From positions 1 to 31,208 of IMG/VR virus record IMGVR_UViG_3300034111_000586: a stretch of 31,208 nucleotides of DNA; one strand, given 5' to 3'. Positions 1-7,431 of the stretch are shown in pieces; positions within the stretch are counted from its first letter, which is position 1, and every line of letters starts with the position of its first letter. Source of the stretch: a virus. Position numbers and translations under genes: made by a program. The notes below the pieces were generated by a model. That model made no database searches. It saw nothing but the letters and a program-made list of their open reading frames with translations, and was not told the DNA's origin.

Positions 1-501
1 GAGGCAGGGTTTTCGGTCTTCCGCAAGGAAGAGCAGCAAGCCCCTGTCGCTGAAGTGAAAGCGAAGCCGAAGACGGACGAGGCCAATGACATTCGCCGTG
101 TAGTCGAGTCGATCCGTGAGCGGCACGGCATCAGCCTGGACCGCATCGGCGCCCTCGTTGGCGTGACCGGAGGCGCCGTGGCTAACTGGGCTTCGGGCCG
201 ACGTTCGGCGTCGGCCGAGTCGTGGCGGCTGCTGTCTCGGCTCAAGCGGCGATCAGACTCGCTGCCGCCGCGAAGCGAAACGCTGATCGCCGAGGCCAGC
301 GGTGCGCTGAAGGGCCGACGACTCGTCAAGGGCCGTGGATGGCAGCATCGGAGAACAAGCGAGGACGATCGACTCCAGATGGCGATCCTGCGGTTCGACG
401 AAGGCGTCGGCATCGAGGAGATCGCCGAGAAGTTTAGCGTCTCGGCCGGGACCGTGTATCGAGTGATCCGTGACTTTGAAACCAAGAAGGAGGAAGTCTG
501 A
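1..501 (+). CDS. Two-HTH DNA-binding protein, 5' end cut by the window
   Basis: The frame is open from base 1, so the gene very likely starts upstream; a GTG at 55 is the first internal candidate but has no convincing ribosome site. Two helix-turn-helix segments are visible. The first, about nt 127-240, is XRE-like and reads around ISLDRIGALVGVTGGAVANW. The second, about nt 382-480, reads EEIAEKFSVSAGTVYRVI and resembles the HTH of resolvases and sigma region 4. The linker is Arg/Lys-rich. It is probably a phage regulator or DNA-organising protein. The stop is followed two bases later by the next ATG, so the genes are likely co-transcribed. The DNA-binding role follows from the HTH motifs; the target is unknown. 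Confidence 0.7.
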   Translation, partial: EAGFSVFRKEEQQAPVAEVKAKPKTDEANDIRRVVESIRERHGISLDRIGALVGVTGGAVANWASGRRSASAESWRLLSRLKRRSDSLPPRSETLIAEASGALKGRRLVKGRGWQHRRTSEDDRLQMAILRFDEGVGIEEIAEKFSVSAGTVYRVIRDFETKKEEV

Positions 502-503
502 CC

Positions 504-899
504 ATGCCCAAGATCACCATCGAGATCGAAGACACGCTGCAAGAGCGTGTCGACTCGGCGATCGACGAAGTTCGAGACTTGCTCAAGTCTTACGTTCGAC
601 GCGAGGAGCCCGAAGACCTGCCGTGCCTGCACAACGACCTCGACTACTCGGGAGACGTTCACTCGATCATCGACGGATCGGTGCCGTTCCGGACGAGCGA
701 GATCGAGGCGACGTGGTACTTGCACGGCCAAGACTTGGAGGAGGCGTACGAGACCGTCGGGATCGGCACGAATCCCCGCGAGAACCATGGCATGACGGCT
801 ATCTACTGCTACATCGAGCAGAAGGTGGCTGAGTGGTATCACGGCCACGCCCAAGCAGTGTTCGATGAGGCCCTCAAAGAAGAAGGAGACGACGAATGA
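504..899 (+). CDS. Hypothetical acidic protein, 131 aa
   Basis: I do not recognise this protein. The ATG at 504 follows a clear ribosome site (AAGGAGGAAG at about 487-496), and the stop overlaps the next gene by four bases. The protein is acidic, starts with a beta-strand-like KITIEIED and is predicted mostly helical, with a central aromatic stretch (ATWYLHG, YCYIEQKVAEWYHGH). There are no membrane segments and no signal peptide. Its place in a tight run of small genes before the replication block suggests a small early phage protein; no function can be assigned. Confidence 0.75.
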   Translation: MPKITIEIEDTLQERVDSAIDEVRDLLKSYVRREEPEDLPCLHNDLDYSGDVHSIIDGSVPFRTSEIEATWYLHGQDLEEAYETVGIGTNPRENHGMTAIYCYIEQKVAEWYHGHAQAVFDEALKEEGDDE

Positions 900-1249
900 A
901 GAACTCGATTCGTGTGATCCATCCCTACTGGGACAACGGCTCCCTCGTGTTCGACGACCCCGCCGTGGGGCTCGTCAAGGAGCCGTTCGTCGCCGGTGCG
1001 GATTCGGTGCTGGGCTCCCTGGCGGAACGAGTCCCAGGCTGCTCAGAGCAGTTCACGCTGGTGTTCTCGGACGAGAAGTTCCCTGGACATCAGACGTCGT
1101 TCCGGCTCGTTGGGCCGGAGTACGGCGGCAACTGGTATGCGTGCGATGACCTGGGTGGAGTTCATGGATGGCTCTGCCCGGCGCTCTTCAAGTACTTCGC
1201 GAAGGCGCCGGAGCGTCTCTACATCCAGATCAAGGAGTGCGAGGCATGA
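896..1249 (+). CDS. DUF6717-like protein, 117 aa
   Basis: The protein matches my memory of the DUF6717 family. It has an N-terminal VIHPYWDNGSLVFDD block, then VGLVKEPFVAGAD, a FPGHQ segment, GGNWYACDD and a C-terminal GWLCPALFKYFAKAPERLY. It is close to the usual family length and apparently complete. The biochemical role of the family is unknown. The start is set by an AGAAGGAGA ribosome site inside the previous gene, and the ATG overlaps that gene's TGA. It was assigned by eye, without a profile search. Confidence 0.75.
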   Translation: MKNSIRVIHPYWDNGSLVFDDPAVGLVKEPFVAGADSVLGSLAERVPGCSEQFTLVFSDEKFPGHQTSFRLVGPEYGGNWYACDDLGGVHGWLCPALFKYFAKAPERLYIQIKECEA

Positions 1250-1563
1250 TGAAGATTGTCGTCTCCGAAACGTATCGCGTCAGCGAGCGAGTTGTGCTGG
1301 CTCGCGGCGATACGTTTCGGGCGTCGGGAGGGCCGTACTGGAAAGGCCCAAACGGCGAGAAAGTCGCCGTGAAGGCCAGAGGTCCGTACACGTTCCACTC
1401 GCACTGCGCGAAAGGCTCCTGCGAGTGGATCAACGCTACAGACCGCGACGGCCAGTACGCTGTCTTGCATATCGCCGGGCGACGAAAAAGCCCGGCGGGG
1501 CTGGTGCCGAGGCCCCATAAGATTCTCGGCAAGAAACGAAAGGGGAAGAAAAATGCTCGCTGA
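1246..1563 (+). CDS. Hypothetical basic protein, 105 aa
   Basis: The start is chosen at the ATGATG (1246 or 1249) because AAGGAG lies about ten bases upstream and the ATG overlaps the previous stop; a longer frame from 1168 would run far into the upstream gene. The N-terminal half looks like a beta-rich fold (MKIVVSETYRV, then a GPYWKGPNG turn) with HSHCAKGSCEW in the middle. The C-terminus is a lysine/arginine tail (KILGKKRKGKKNAR) likely to be disordered and possibly nucleic-acid binding. I do not recognise the family. Confidence 0.65.
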   Translation: MMKIVVSETYRVSERVVLARGDTFRASGGPYWKGPNGEKVAVKARGPYTFHSHCAKGSCEWINATDRDGQYAVLHIAGRRKSPAGLVPRPHKILGKKRKGKKNAR

Positions 1564-1810
1564 TGGACGCTCAGTGTGGGTCGCCTGGGCTGGGATATCG
1601 ACCAGCGAACGGGTGGCAGTAACCGAACTTTACCAAGCCGACGTCGTGAGCGGGGCAGACCGTCTCGTGCGGCGGCGAGAAGACGGAAGGCTGCGAGTCT
1701 TGTGCTTCGAGAAAGTCTTTGAAAAAGAGGCCGAAGCGAAGTCGCACATCGCTGCCACGCTCGACTCATATGTCTCTGCGATTCAGACGATCGCCAGTCG
1801 GTATCGGTAG
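1553..1810 (+). CDS. Hypothetical protein, 85 aa
   Basis: A small protein overlapping the previous gene by 11 bases, with AGGGGAAG as ribosome site. The N-terminal half is beta-rich (SVWVAWAGIS, ERVAVTELYQADVV); the C-terminal half is a probable helix (EKEAEAKSHIAATLDSYVSA). There are no cysteines beyond one and no membrane segment. I do not recognise it. It ends the first run of overlapping genes, and a promoter-like box starts four bases after its stop. Confidence 0.6.
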   Translation: MLADGRSVWVAWAGISTSERVAVTELYQADVVSGADRLVRRREDGRLRVLCFEKVFEKEAEAKSHIAATLDSYVSAIQTIASRYR

Positions 1811-1813
1811 TTT

Positions 1814-1828
1814 TTGTACGGACACACT
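1814..1828 (+). promoter_or_regulatory. Promoter-like box TTGTACGGACACACT
   Basis: This 15-mer matches the recurring box TTGTACGGATACGCT at 13 of 15 positions. It lies in the short gap after the stop at 1810 and 28 bases before the ATG at 1857. No good TTGACA-like element is seen upstream, so it may be a weak copy or rely on the box alone. Confidence 0.4.
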
Positions 1829-1856
1829 CTCTCGCAGAACAGAAAGGATTCTGGAC

Positions 1857-2138
1857 ATGCTCGACACGTATACCCAGGTCATCGTCGACGAGTTCCGCAA
1901 GCACGAAGCCTTCGCAGAGCGGGCCAGGAAGTGGCTCGCCGATGCCGACACGCAGTCGCTCTCGGCGTCTGAACGTGAGGCCTACCTCGCCAAGTCCATA
2001 CAGGCGACGTGCCTGCTCTCCATGATGAAAGTCCGGGCGCCTGACTTCGCTCACTCGATCCTGCTCAGGGCCTTCGACGAGATCGACTGGCAGGAGGCAG
2101 CGAAGGCCCTGTATTTCGTGAAACCGGAACTCAACTAG
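1857..2138 (+). CDS. Hypothetical helical protein, 93 aa
   Basis: The ATG at 1857 is preceded by AGAAAGGAT and by the promoter-like box at 1814-1828, so I prefer it to a longer frame that would run back into the previous gene. The protein is predicted all-helical and rather acidic (VIVDEFRKHEAFAERARKWL, SASEREAYLAKSIQATCLLS). No membrane segment, signal peptide or known motif is seen. It starts a new run of genes leading into the SNF2-type helicase. Confidence 0.65.
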   Translation: MLDTYTQVIVDEFRKHEAFAERARKWLADADTQSLSASEREAYLAKSIQATCLLSMMKVRAPDFAHSILLRAFDEIDWQEAAKALYFVKPELN

Positions 2139-2149
2139 GAGGCGTACCA

Positions 2150-2494
2150 ATGGACAAGAACAAGTTCTCCTGGCCGTTCTCGAAGCATCGGCAGTCGTGG
2201 ATCGCGACGGGCGACAGGCTGATCAGCGAGGCGGCCGACGACCTCGAAGACGGCGGCGGCGGACAGCCGCTGACGCCGAAGCACTACCGGCAGTACCGTC
2301 GCGCGGCTCGTAAGTACGAGAAGTCGGCGAATTGCTACCGGAAGGCGGGGCTCGGCGCCATGGCCCTGGCCTCGTGGCAGGACGCGGCTGAGTGCTGGGC
2401 AGCAATCGGCGACGCCAAAGAGTTCGCACGGTGCGAGCAGGAAGAACTGTCGATCGACGTGTACTGGGAGGAGGACGAAAACGATGCCGCTTGA
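2150..2494 (+). CDS. Hypothetical TPR/SNAP-like helical protein, 114 aa
   Basis: The ATG at 2150 follows AGGAGGCGTACCA. The middle of the protein (RQYRRAARKYEKSANCYRKA, then LASWQDAAECWAAIGDAKEF) has the alternating A-x-x-Y/W-x-x-A pattern of tetratricopeptide or alpha-SNAP helices, about two helical hairpins. The C-terminus is very acidic (YWEEDENDAA). It overlaps the helicase gene by 11 bases and is therefore probably translationally coupled to it. A partner-binding role is possible but is only inference. Confidence 0.65.
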   Translation: MDKNKFSWPFSKHRQSWIATGDRLISEAADDLEDGGGGQPLTPKHYRQYRRAARKYEKSANCYRKAGLGAMALASWQDAAECWAAIGDAKEFARCEQEELSIDVYWEEDENDAA

Positions 2495-3845
2495 GCCGTG
2501 GCCGCACCAACTCGACGAGGCCGACTGGATCACTCAGCGACTGTGGGCGTATCTCAACGGCGACATGGGAACAGGCAAGACCGGCGCTTGCCTGATCGCG
2601 ATGCGTGCCTGCCAGCGAGTGCTGGTCTGCTGCCCGATCGCCGTTGGGCCCGCCTGGGTCAAGCAAGTCGGCCTGTGGGACTCAGGCCGCGAGACGTGCC
2701 TCGTCGTCGACGGCTCGTCGAAGGCGAGAGCCAAGGCCGTCGAGAAGGTCGCAGCCCGAGACAATCGGTTCGTCGTGGTCACCAACTACGACGCCGTTTG
2801 GCGGGGCGAACTTGGCAAGCAGATCGAGGCCGTGCAGTGGGACGCCATCGTGCTGGACGAGTCGCACCTTGTGAAGAGCCCGTCTGGAAAGCGGTCGCGA
2901 TGGCTCGCAAAACTCGCCGCCAGGCACAAGAACGCCAAGAGAATCTGCCTGTCTGGCACGCCGTGCCCCAACTCGCCGCTGGACTGGTGGGCCCAGTTCC
3001 GCTTCCTGAATCCCGAGATTCTCGGCGGCTCGTACACGGCGTTCCGGTCGCGAATCGCGAACACGCATCCCCGTCACCCGGCGTGGGTCATTGATTTCAA
3101 GCCCGAGGCGATCCAGGCCCTGAGCAAGAGACTTGATCCGCATGTCTATCGAGTCACGGCCGATCAAGTCTTGACCCTGCCAGATGCCATTCACACTGAC
3201 ATCGTCGTGTCATTGCCTGCGGACGCGAGAAAATACTACGAGGCGATCGAGGACGAGATGGTCGCCACCCTCGATACGGGCGAGACCGTGACGGCAGCGA
3301 ACAAACTCGTCGTCATCGGAAAACTCCAGCAGGCGACGTCTGGCTTCGCCGTGACGAGCGAAGGACAACTCGTGCCCGTCTCGTCGAAGAACCCCAAGCG
3401 AGAGGCGTTGCGAGAGTGGCTTGAGTGCCTGCCTGCGAATGAGCCCGTCGTGATCTTCTGCAAGTTCATCTCTGATCTCGACGCATGCCGTGACGTGCTT
3501 CGTGAACTGGGTCGCTCGTCGTCGGAACTCTCAGGCCGAGAAAAATCTCTTGACCAATGGCAGCGTGGCGATACAACTGCCCTGGTAGTGCAGCAGCAGG
3601 CTGGCGGCGTCGGCGTCGACATGACGCGGTCGTGCTACTGCCTGTACTACTCGCTGTCGCACTCGCTCGGTGACTTCGAGCAGTCGACGGCACGAATCCG
3701 TCGGCCGGGGCAAACTCGGCCGTGCCGGTTCTATCATCTCGTCGCCGAGAACACGGTCGACGAGGCGATCTATCGAGCGTTGCAAGAAAAAAGGGACGTC
3801 GCCGAGGCTGTGTACTCGCGGCTCACACGGAGGGTTCCCGCATGA
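2484..3845 (+). CDS. SNF2-type DEAD/DEAH-box helicase (SF2)
   Basis: A 453-residue ATPase of the SNF2 branch of superfamily 2, predicted to move along or remodel DNA during phage replication or recombination. Visible motifs are a Q-motif-like PWPHQLDEADW near the N-terminus, Walker A GDMGTGKT (26-33), Walker B DESH (125-128), motif III SGTP (157-160), AGGVGVDM (about 373-380) and motif VI QSTARIRRPGQ (400-410), which is typical of SNF2 proteins. There are no accessory domains, so this is a minimal phage-type SNF2 helicase. The start ATG overlaps the previous gene and has GGAGGAGGA upstream. The stop overlaps the next ATG region, so it is coupled to the RecE-like nuclease. Confidence 0.92.
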   Translation: MPLEPWPHQLDEADWITQRLWAYLNGDMGTGKTGACLIAMRACQRVLVCCPIAVGPAWVKQVGLWDSGRETCLVVDGSSKARAKAVEKVAARDNRFVVVTNYDAVWRGELGKQIEAVQWDAIVLDESHLVKSPSGKRSRWLAKLAARHKNAKRICLSGTPCPNSPLDWWAQFRFLNPEILGGSYTAFRSRIANTHPRHPAWVIDFKPEAIQALSKRLDPHVYRVTADQVLTLPDAIHTDIVVSLPADARKYYEAIEDEMVATLDTGETVTAANKLVVIGKLQQATSGFAVTSEGQLVPVSSKNPKREALREWLECLPANEPVVIFCKFISDLDACRDVLRELGRSSSELSGREKSLDQWQRGDTTALVVQQQAGGVGVDMTRSCYCLYYSLSHSLGDFEQSTARIRRPGQTRPCRFYHLVAENTVDEAIYRALQEKRDVAEAVYSRLTRRVPA

Positions 3846-4699
3846 TTGTTAGTACGGACACGCTTCCCGGCGTCATCGACACGAAGAACGCGCCGTTCAT
3901 CGACGTGGACATGCCGAACGAGGCCTACCACGCCGAGAAGCACCACATCAGCCGCTCGACGGCGCACCGCTACGCCGACGACGACATGGGCGGTCGGTCG
4001 CAACGGTACGCCGAGCAGGGCGGCTCGCTCTTCGGTGGCAACTCAAGCACGGGCTTCGGCACGATCGTCGACGTGGCCTGCGGGGCCGAGATGCGTGGCG
4101 TTGACTGGCGGTCCCAGGTCGCCGTGCCGCCGGATAACGTGCTGGCGTCGGACGGTTCACGGCGAGGAAAGGCATATCAAGAGTGGAAGGCGACGCTGCC
4201 CGCTGGGTTCTGCGAGTGCAACGCCACAGACTACGCGAAAGTTCAGGACATCATCGCCTCGATCTACGAGCATGACGCTGCCAAGGCCCTCGTCGAAGCC
4301 GCGACGCACTCCCAGTACAGCGTGTTCTGGACGGACTCTGACGGTCACGCCCGCAAGGCCCGAGCCGACGGCGTCACGCCGCGAGGGTGGTTCGACCTCA
4401 AGACCACGAGCAGCGAGTGGCGAGACTTGAAGTGGAGTTTCCTCCGCTTCGGCTACGACTGGCAGGCCGTCTGGTATGCCGACGCCGCCCGCGTGGCTGG
4501 CTTCGAGCCGTTCGATTTCCCCTTCATCGTCGTGCAGACCTTCGCGCCGTTCAATGTCAAGGTCGTGACGCTGCCGGGCGACGTGCTGGCAAGGGCCGCC
4601 GACGAGATCAAGCGGACGCTGGATGCAGTCCGCACCCGACGCGAGACGGGCATCTACGTGCCCGCTTCGTATCACGCCGTGCAAGAGTTGGTGTTTTAG
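3842..4699 (+). CDS. RecE-like PD-(D/E)XK exonuclease (DUF3799-type)
   Basis: A 285-residue protein with the catalytic signature of the RecB/RecE nuclease superfamily: RADGV (D176), FDLKTT (D185-x-K187) and the downstream helix YDWQAVWYADA with the Q-x3-Y motif. This arrangement is typical of phage exodeoxyribonuclease VIII-like proteins, which resect double-stranded ends for recombination. The usual early histidine (G-x-x-x-H) looks replaced (GFGTIVDVAC), so that motif is atypical. The start at 3842 is supported by CGGAGGG eight bases upstream and overlaps the helicase stop. The next gene encodes a putative single-strand binding protein, giving a recombination pair. Confidence 0.85.
   Translation: MIVSTDTLPGVIDTKNAPFIDVDMPNEAYHAEKHHISRSTAHRYADDDMGGRSQRYAEQGGSLFGGNSSTGFGTIVDVACGAEMRGVDWRSQVAVPPDNVLASDGSRRGKAYQEWKATLPAGFCECNATDYAKVQDIIASIYEHDAAKALVEAATHSQYSVFWTDSDGHARKARADGVTPRGWFDLKTTSSEWRDLKWSFLRFGYDWQAVWYADAARVAGFEPFDFPFIVVQTFAPFNVKVVTLPGDVLARAADEIKRTLDAVRTRRETGIYVPASYHAVQELVF
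3850..3864 (+). promoter_or_regulatory. Promoter-like box inside the RecE-like gene start
   Basis: TAGTACGGACACGCT matches the box TTGTACGGATACGCT at 13 of 15 positions but lies 8-22 bases into the coding sequence. The gene's ribosome site upstream is good, so the box does not displace the start. It may be a remnant of an older junction or an internal promoter. Confidence 0.25.
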
Positions 4700-4714
4700 T
4701 TGTCTGGATACGAT
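4700..4714 (+). promoter_or_regulatory. Promoter-like box TTGTCTGGATACGAT
   Basis: The box begins one base after the stop of the RecE-like gene and sits 19 bases before the ATG at 4734, with a CGGAGG ribosome site in between. Its last six bases, TACGAT, would be a reasonable -10 element. A -35 element is not clear (GTTGGT about 16 bases upstream). The first 12 bases recur exactly twice inside the UvrD-like helicase gene. Confidence 0.45.
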
Positions 4715-4733
4715 TCCTTACGGAGGCTCAAAA

Positions 4734-5531
4734 ATGAGCAATGGTCTGTCGGTTGTCGGTTCGTTCCGTGCCCTCGAAGAGGGCAACGCTGCGGCGGCTC
4801 TCCTCGAAGCCAATCTCGGCGGCGCGGCGCTTCGCAGCAGTGACCTGACGTGGGTCAAAATCCCCACCGGCGGCGCGACACGATGGTCGTGGTCAAACAA
4901 GGCCGGTGCTGAGTTCAGTGAGAAGGCGATCACGGGCTTGCTCGTCGTCGTCAGCAAGACTGAGCAAGTCTTGTGGCCGCATGCTGACGCCACGAGCGGC
5001 AGCAGGCCGCTGCTCGTCTCGCTCGACGGTGCGACGGCCCACAAGGTCGGCAGCGACTACGGCGACCTCGATCCGAACGTGATCGAGGCGGCGAAGCGGG
5101 CCGACGGCACCTATGACTGCCGGAAGATTTCCTACTTCCAGTGGCAGGGCCGTGGGGCGGGCTCGAAGCCGCCGCGTGCCAAGTCCAGCCGCGTGCTGGG
5201 CGTTCTCCGCGAGGAGGACAATCAGCCGGTGTTCGTGCGGGTGAGTTCGACGAGCCTGCGGGCCGTCGACGATCTCCTGCGGGGCATCACGGCCGAGGGC
5301 CTGTTCCACTTCCGAGCGATCGTGGAACTGACCCTGGAGAAGCGGAAGGGCGCCAGGGCGGACTACGCCGTCCTTGTCGCCAAGTCAGTCGGCTCCGTCG
5401 ACGAGCAGACTGGCCTGCTCGCGAAGAGTCGGTTCACGGACACGATGACCAACGTCGTGTGCCCGCCGGTTGAGGACCGTGTCTCGCGGTCGCAGTCGGT
5501 CGCCTCGTCGACGGACGACGTCCCGTTCTGA
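4734..5531 (+). CDS. Putative phage single-stranded DNA-binding protein
   Basis: A 265-residue protein ending in SSTDDVPF, the acidic Asp-Asp-x-Pro-Phe tip used by bacterial and phage SSBs to recruit partners. The body is beta-rich (SEKAITGLLVVVSKTEQVLW, QPVFVRVSSTSL, LFHFRAIVELTLE), consistent with an OB fold, but I do not recognise a specific family. It is flanked by a RecE-like nuclease and a primase-polymerase, as expected for an SSB or annealing protein. The start at 4734 has CGGAGG upstream and a promoter-like box at 4700. The SSB call rests on the tail, the length and the context. Confidence 0.7.
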   Translation: MSNGLSVVGSFRALEEGNAAAALLEANLGGAALRSSDLTWVKIPTGGATRWSWSNKAGAEFSEKAITGLLVVVSKTEQVLWPHADATSGSRPLLVSLDGATAHKVGSDYGDLDPNVIEAAKRADGTYDCRKISYFQWQGRGAGSKPPRAKSSRVLGVLREEDNQPVFVRVSSTSLRAVDDLLRGITAEGLFHFRAIVELTLEKRKGARADYAVLVAKSVGSVDEQTGLLAKSRFTDTMTNVVCPPVEDRVSRSQSVASSTDDVPF

Positions 5532-5563
5532 TCTAGGCGGCTCGGGTTTTTCTCCTTCCCGCA

Positions 5564-5625
5564 CCCCTCGCCGTGCATACGCCGTCAAAAAGCGACACGG
5601 CGAGGGGGCCGCTTTTTCGTTTTTT
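5564..5625 (+). terminator. Rho-independent terminator, possibly a pseudoknot
   Basis: A perfect 12-bp stem pairs CCCCTCGCCGTG (5564-5575) with CACGGCGAGGGG (5596-5607), followed by T-runs at 5613-5617 and 5620-5625. It lies between the SSB-like gene and the primase gene, and is the clearest terminator in the window. A second possible stem pairs AAAAAGCG (5587-5594, inside the loop) with CGCTTTTT (5610-5617), which is pseudoknot geometry or an alternative fold. Confidence 0.8.
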
Positions 5626-5650
5626 CGTCTCTACCATGGAGGGTTCATTC

Positions 5651-7273
5651 GTGAGTTACGATTACAACGCAGATCGCATCTTTTCCGAAGTCTCGTCGCT
5701 TGCTGCCAGGGGCTGGAAGATCGTCAGGCTCTGGGGCGTCAGGGACAACTTCACCTGTACGTGCGGGCGTCCTGACTGCCCAACGCCTGGGAAGCATCCG
5801 CACGGCGGCGGCGGCTGGCCTGATCGAGCCACTGACGACGAGTCGCAAATCTGGTCGTGGCTCGAAGACGTCGAGGAACACACCCGCTCGAACTTCGGCG
5901 TCAGGCTCGGGGCCTCTTCGGGCGTGATCGACGTCGAGTTTGACTCGCCGGAGGCCGAGCAAGTTTTGAAACGGTACGGCCTGCACACGATCGACACGCC
6001 CACGTACTCCAGCGGACGTGGCGAGCATCGGATTTTCCAGTACTCGATCGGCCTGCCCGACGCTGGTGTCGTCAAGGTTGAGGGCCTGGAGGTCCGCATC
6101 GGCGGCGGCGACGCCGCGAGCCAGTCGGTGATTCCGCCGTCGTGGCACAAAAGTGGCAAGCAGTACCAGTGGTTGCCAGGCAAGAGTCCAGACGACTGCA
6201 ATCCGGCCGTCCTGCCAGACGCCTTCATGGCGGCGATCCTCGACTCGTCGAAGAGGAAGGGCTCAGGCCTCGTGGCCCAGGCTCGCGAGACTCTCGGAGG
6301 CGACGAGGCCGTCAAGGAAGGCGGACGGCATGCGTTCTTGGTTGGCGCGGCCAGTTGGCTCTGCGCTCGCGTCGGAGAATACACGACGGCCAACCTCAAG
6401 ATGGTCGCTACCCTGCTCGAAGGGGCGAACGCCGCGAGATGTCAGCCACCGAAGAGCCAGGACGAGGTCGTGAAGATCGCGAAAGACCAGTTTCTGCACT
6501 ACCAGCAGAAGCAGATCGAGCGGAAGTCCAAGCGTCCGTTCGAGCGATACGGCCTCGCCTGGAACCACGAGGACGGATGCTGGGAGCCAGGAGCGTGGCG
6601 GCTCACGATCGTCGAGAGCGACCCGCCTGAATACAAACTTCATGTCCCGTCGCCCAGCAACCCGCGACGGAGCGTGGCCGTCCTGCTAGACGCCGACGAG
6701 ATCACGAGATCACGAGACGTCGCCGTGGCGATTCTGGAGGCCACGAAGAGCGTCGACGTGCTTGATCCGAACCCGGCCCGCTGGGCGAAGACCTGGGACG
6801 GAGAGAACCTCCGTAACGAGGACGGAGGCTGGCGGACGATCCGTGGCCTGAAGTGCAAACTGTTCGACGACGCCGATCGCGAGATTCCTCCGATCGAGGC
6901 CAACGAAGCGGTCAACCACGCCCAGATTCTGTACCAGTACCTCCGTTTTGGGTTCGCCAAGACCGAGGGCGGCGAGAGCGAGAGCGACCGTCTCCCGAAC
7001 CACTCCGGCGTGCCGAAGTGGATTCAGGACAAGAAGGGCCGCTGGGGTCTGTGGCTGAAGTGGAACGAGGCCGTGTACGCCGCGTGGAGAAAGCGTGGAC
7101 TCCAGCAGCCTGGGCAGAAAATCACGCGACCCCTGAAGAGGCTCGTCCTCGAAGAGGTCGGAGAGAAGGATTTCGAGACCGACGCGAAGCGGTTCGACGG
7201 AGGATCGTCACGCTGGTTCATTCTCCGCGACCATCATCTGGAGGCCCTCGAACGTCTTTCCGGCTCTATATAG
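5651..7273 (+). CDS. Bifunctional primase-polymerase (Prim-Pol, AEP fold)
   Basis: A 540-residue replication protein with an N-terminal prim-pol domain of the archaeo-eukaryotic primase type. Residues 21-60 carry GWKIVRLWG, a CTCGRPDC cluster and PGKHP, then GWPDRAT. Residues 91-98 contain the metal-binding IDVE. SSGRGEHRIF (120-129) and SVIPPSWHKSGK (159-170) follow. Downstream, EGGRHAFLVGAASWLCARVG and NAARCQPPKSQDEV resemble the PriCT helical domain. The C-terminal 250 residues are unassigned; there is no Walker A, so helicase activity must come from elsewhere. I choose the GTG at 5651 because GGAGGG lies seven bases upstream; the ATG at 5636 overlaps that site. It probably primes and extends phage DNA. 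Confidence 0.88.
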   Translation: MSYDYNADRIFSEVSSLAARGWKIVRLWGVRDNFTCTCGRPDCPTPGKHPHGGGGWPDRATDDESQIWSWLEDVEEHTRSNFGVRLGASSGVIDVEFDSPEAEQVLKRYGLHTIDTPTYSSGRGEHRIFQYSIGLPDAGVVKVEGLEVRIGGGDAASQSVIPPSWHKSGKQYQWLPGKSPDDCNPAVLPDAFMAAILDSSKRKGSGLVAQARETLGGDEAVKEGGRHAFLVGAASWLCARVGEYTTANLKMVATLLEGANAARCQPPKSQDEVVKIAKDQFLHYQQKQIERKSKRPFERYGLAWNHEDGCWEPGAWRLTIVESDPPEYKLHVPSPSNPRRSVAVLLDADEITRSRDVAVAILEATKSVDVLDPNPARWAKTWDGENLRNEDGGWRTIRGLKCKLFDDADREIPPIEANEAVNHAQILYQYLRFGFAKTEGGESESDRLPNHSGVPKWIQDKKGRWGLWLKWNEAVYAAWRKRGLQQPGQKITRPLKRLVLEEVGEKDFETDAKRFDGGSSRWFILRDHHLEALERLSGSI

Positions 7274-7431
7274 GGAAATAATTAGGACTATGAAAGCAAA
7301 AGTAGAAGTCTACAAGTCAGAAACGGGAGTAAAGCGTTATCAGATATAGAGTTAGGTCTCCTATATAGACAAGAACTTGGACGGTACTTGAACAGTTTCT
7401 GGGTCTCATTCATCCACGGAGGGAAACAAGC
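7274..7431 (+). other. AT-rich intergenic island, candidate origin or leader
   Basis: This 158-base gap between primase and helicase is visibly richer in A and T than any other part of the window. TCTATATAGG (7265-7274) and CCTATATAGA (7360-7369) form a 10-base inverted repeat about 85 bases apart. A 19-codon ATG frame at 7290-7349 (MKAKVEVYKSETGVKRYQI) lacks a convincing ribosome site; it may be a remnant. The CGGAGGG at about 7419 serves the helicase gene. Position between replication genes makes it a candidate replication origin or an early promoter region; neither is shown. Confidence 0.4.

Noticed and set aside
1230-2150. Long minus-strand open frame of 306 codons
   Set aside because: It lies antisense to three well-supported + strand genes, is arginine-rich with no recognisable domain and no ribosome site; GC-rich DNA produces such frames by chance.
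7290-7349. 19-codon gene between primase and helicase
   Set aside because: No convincing ribosome site and too short to judge; kept only as a possible remnant within the AT-rich island.
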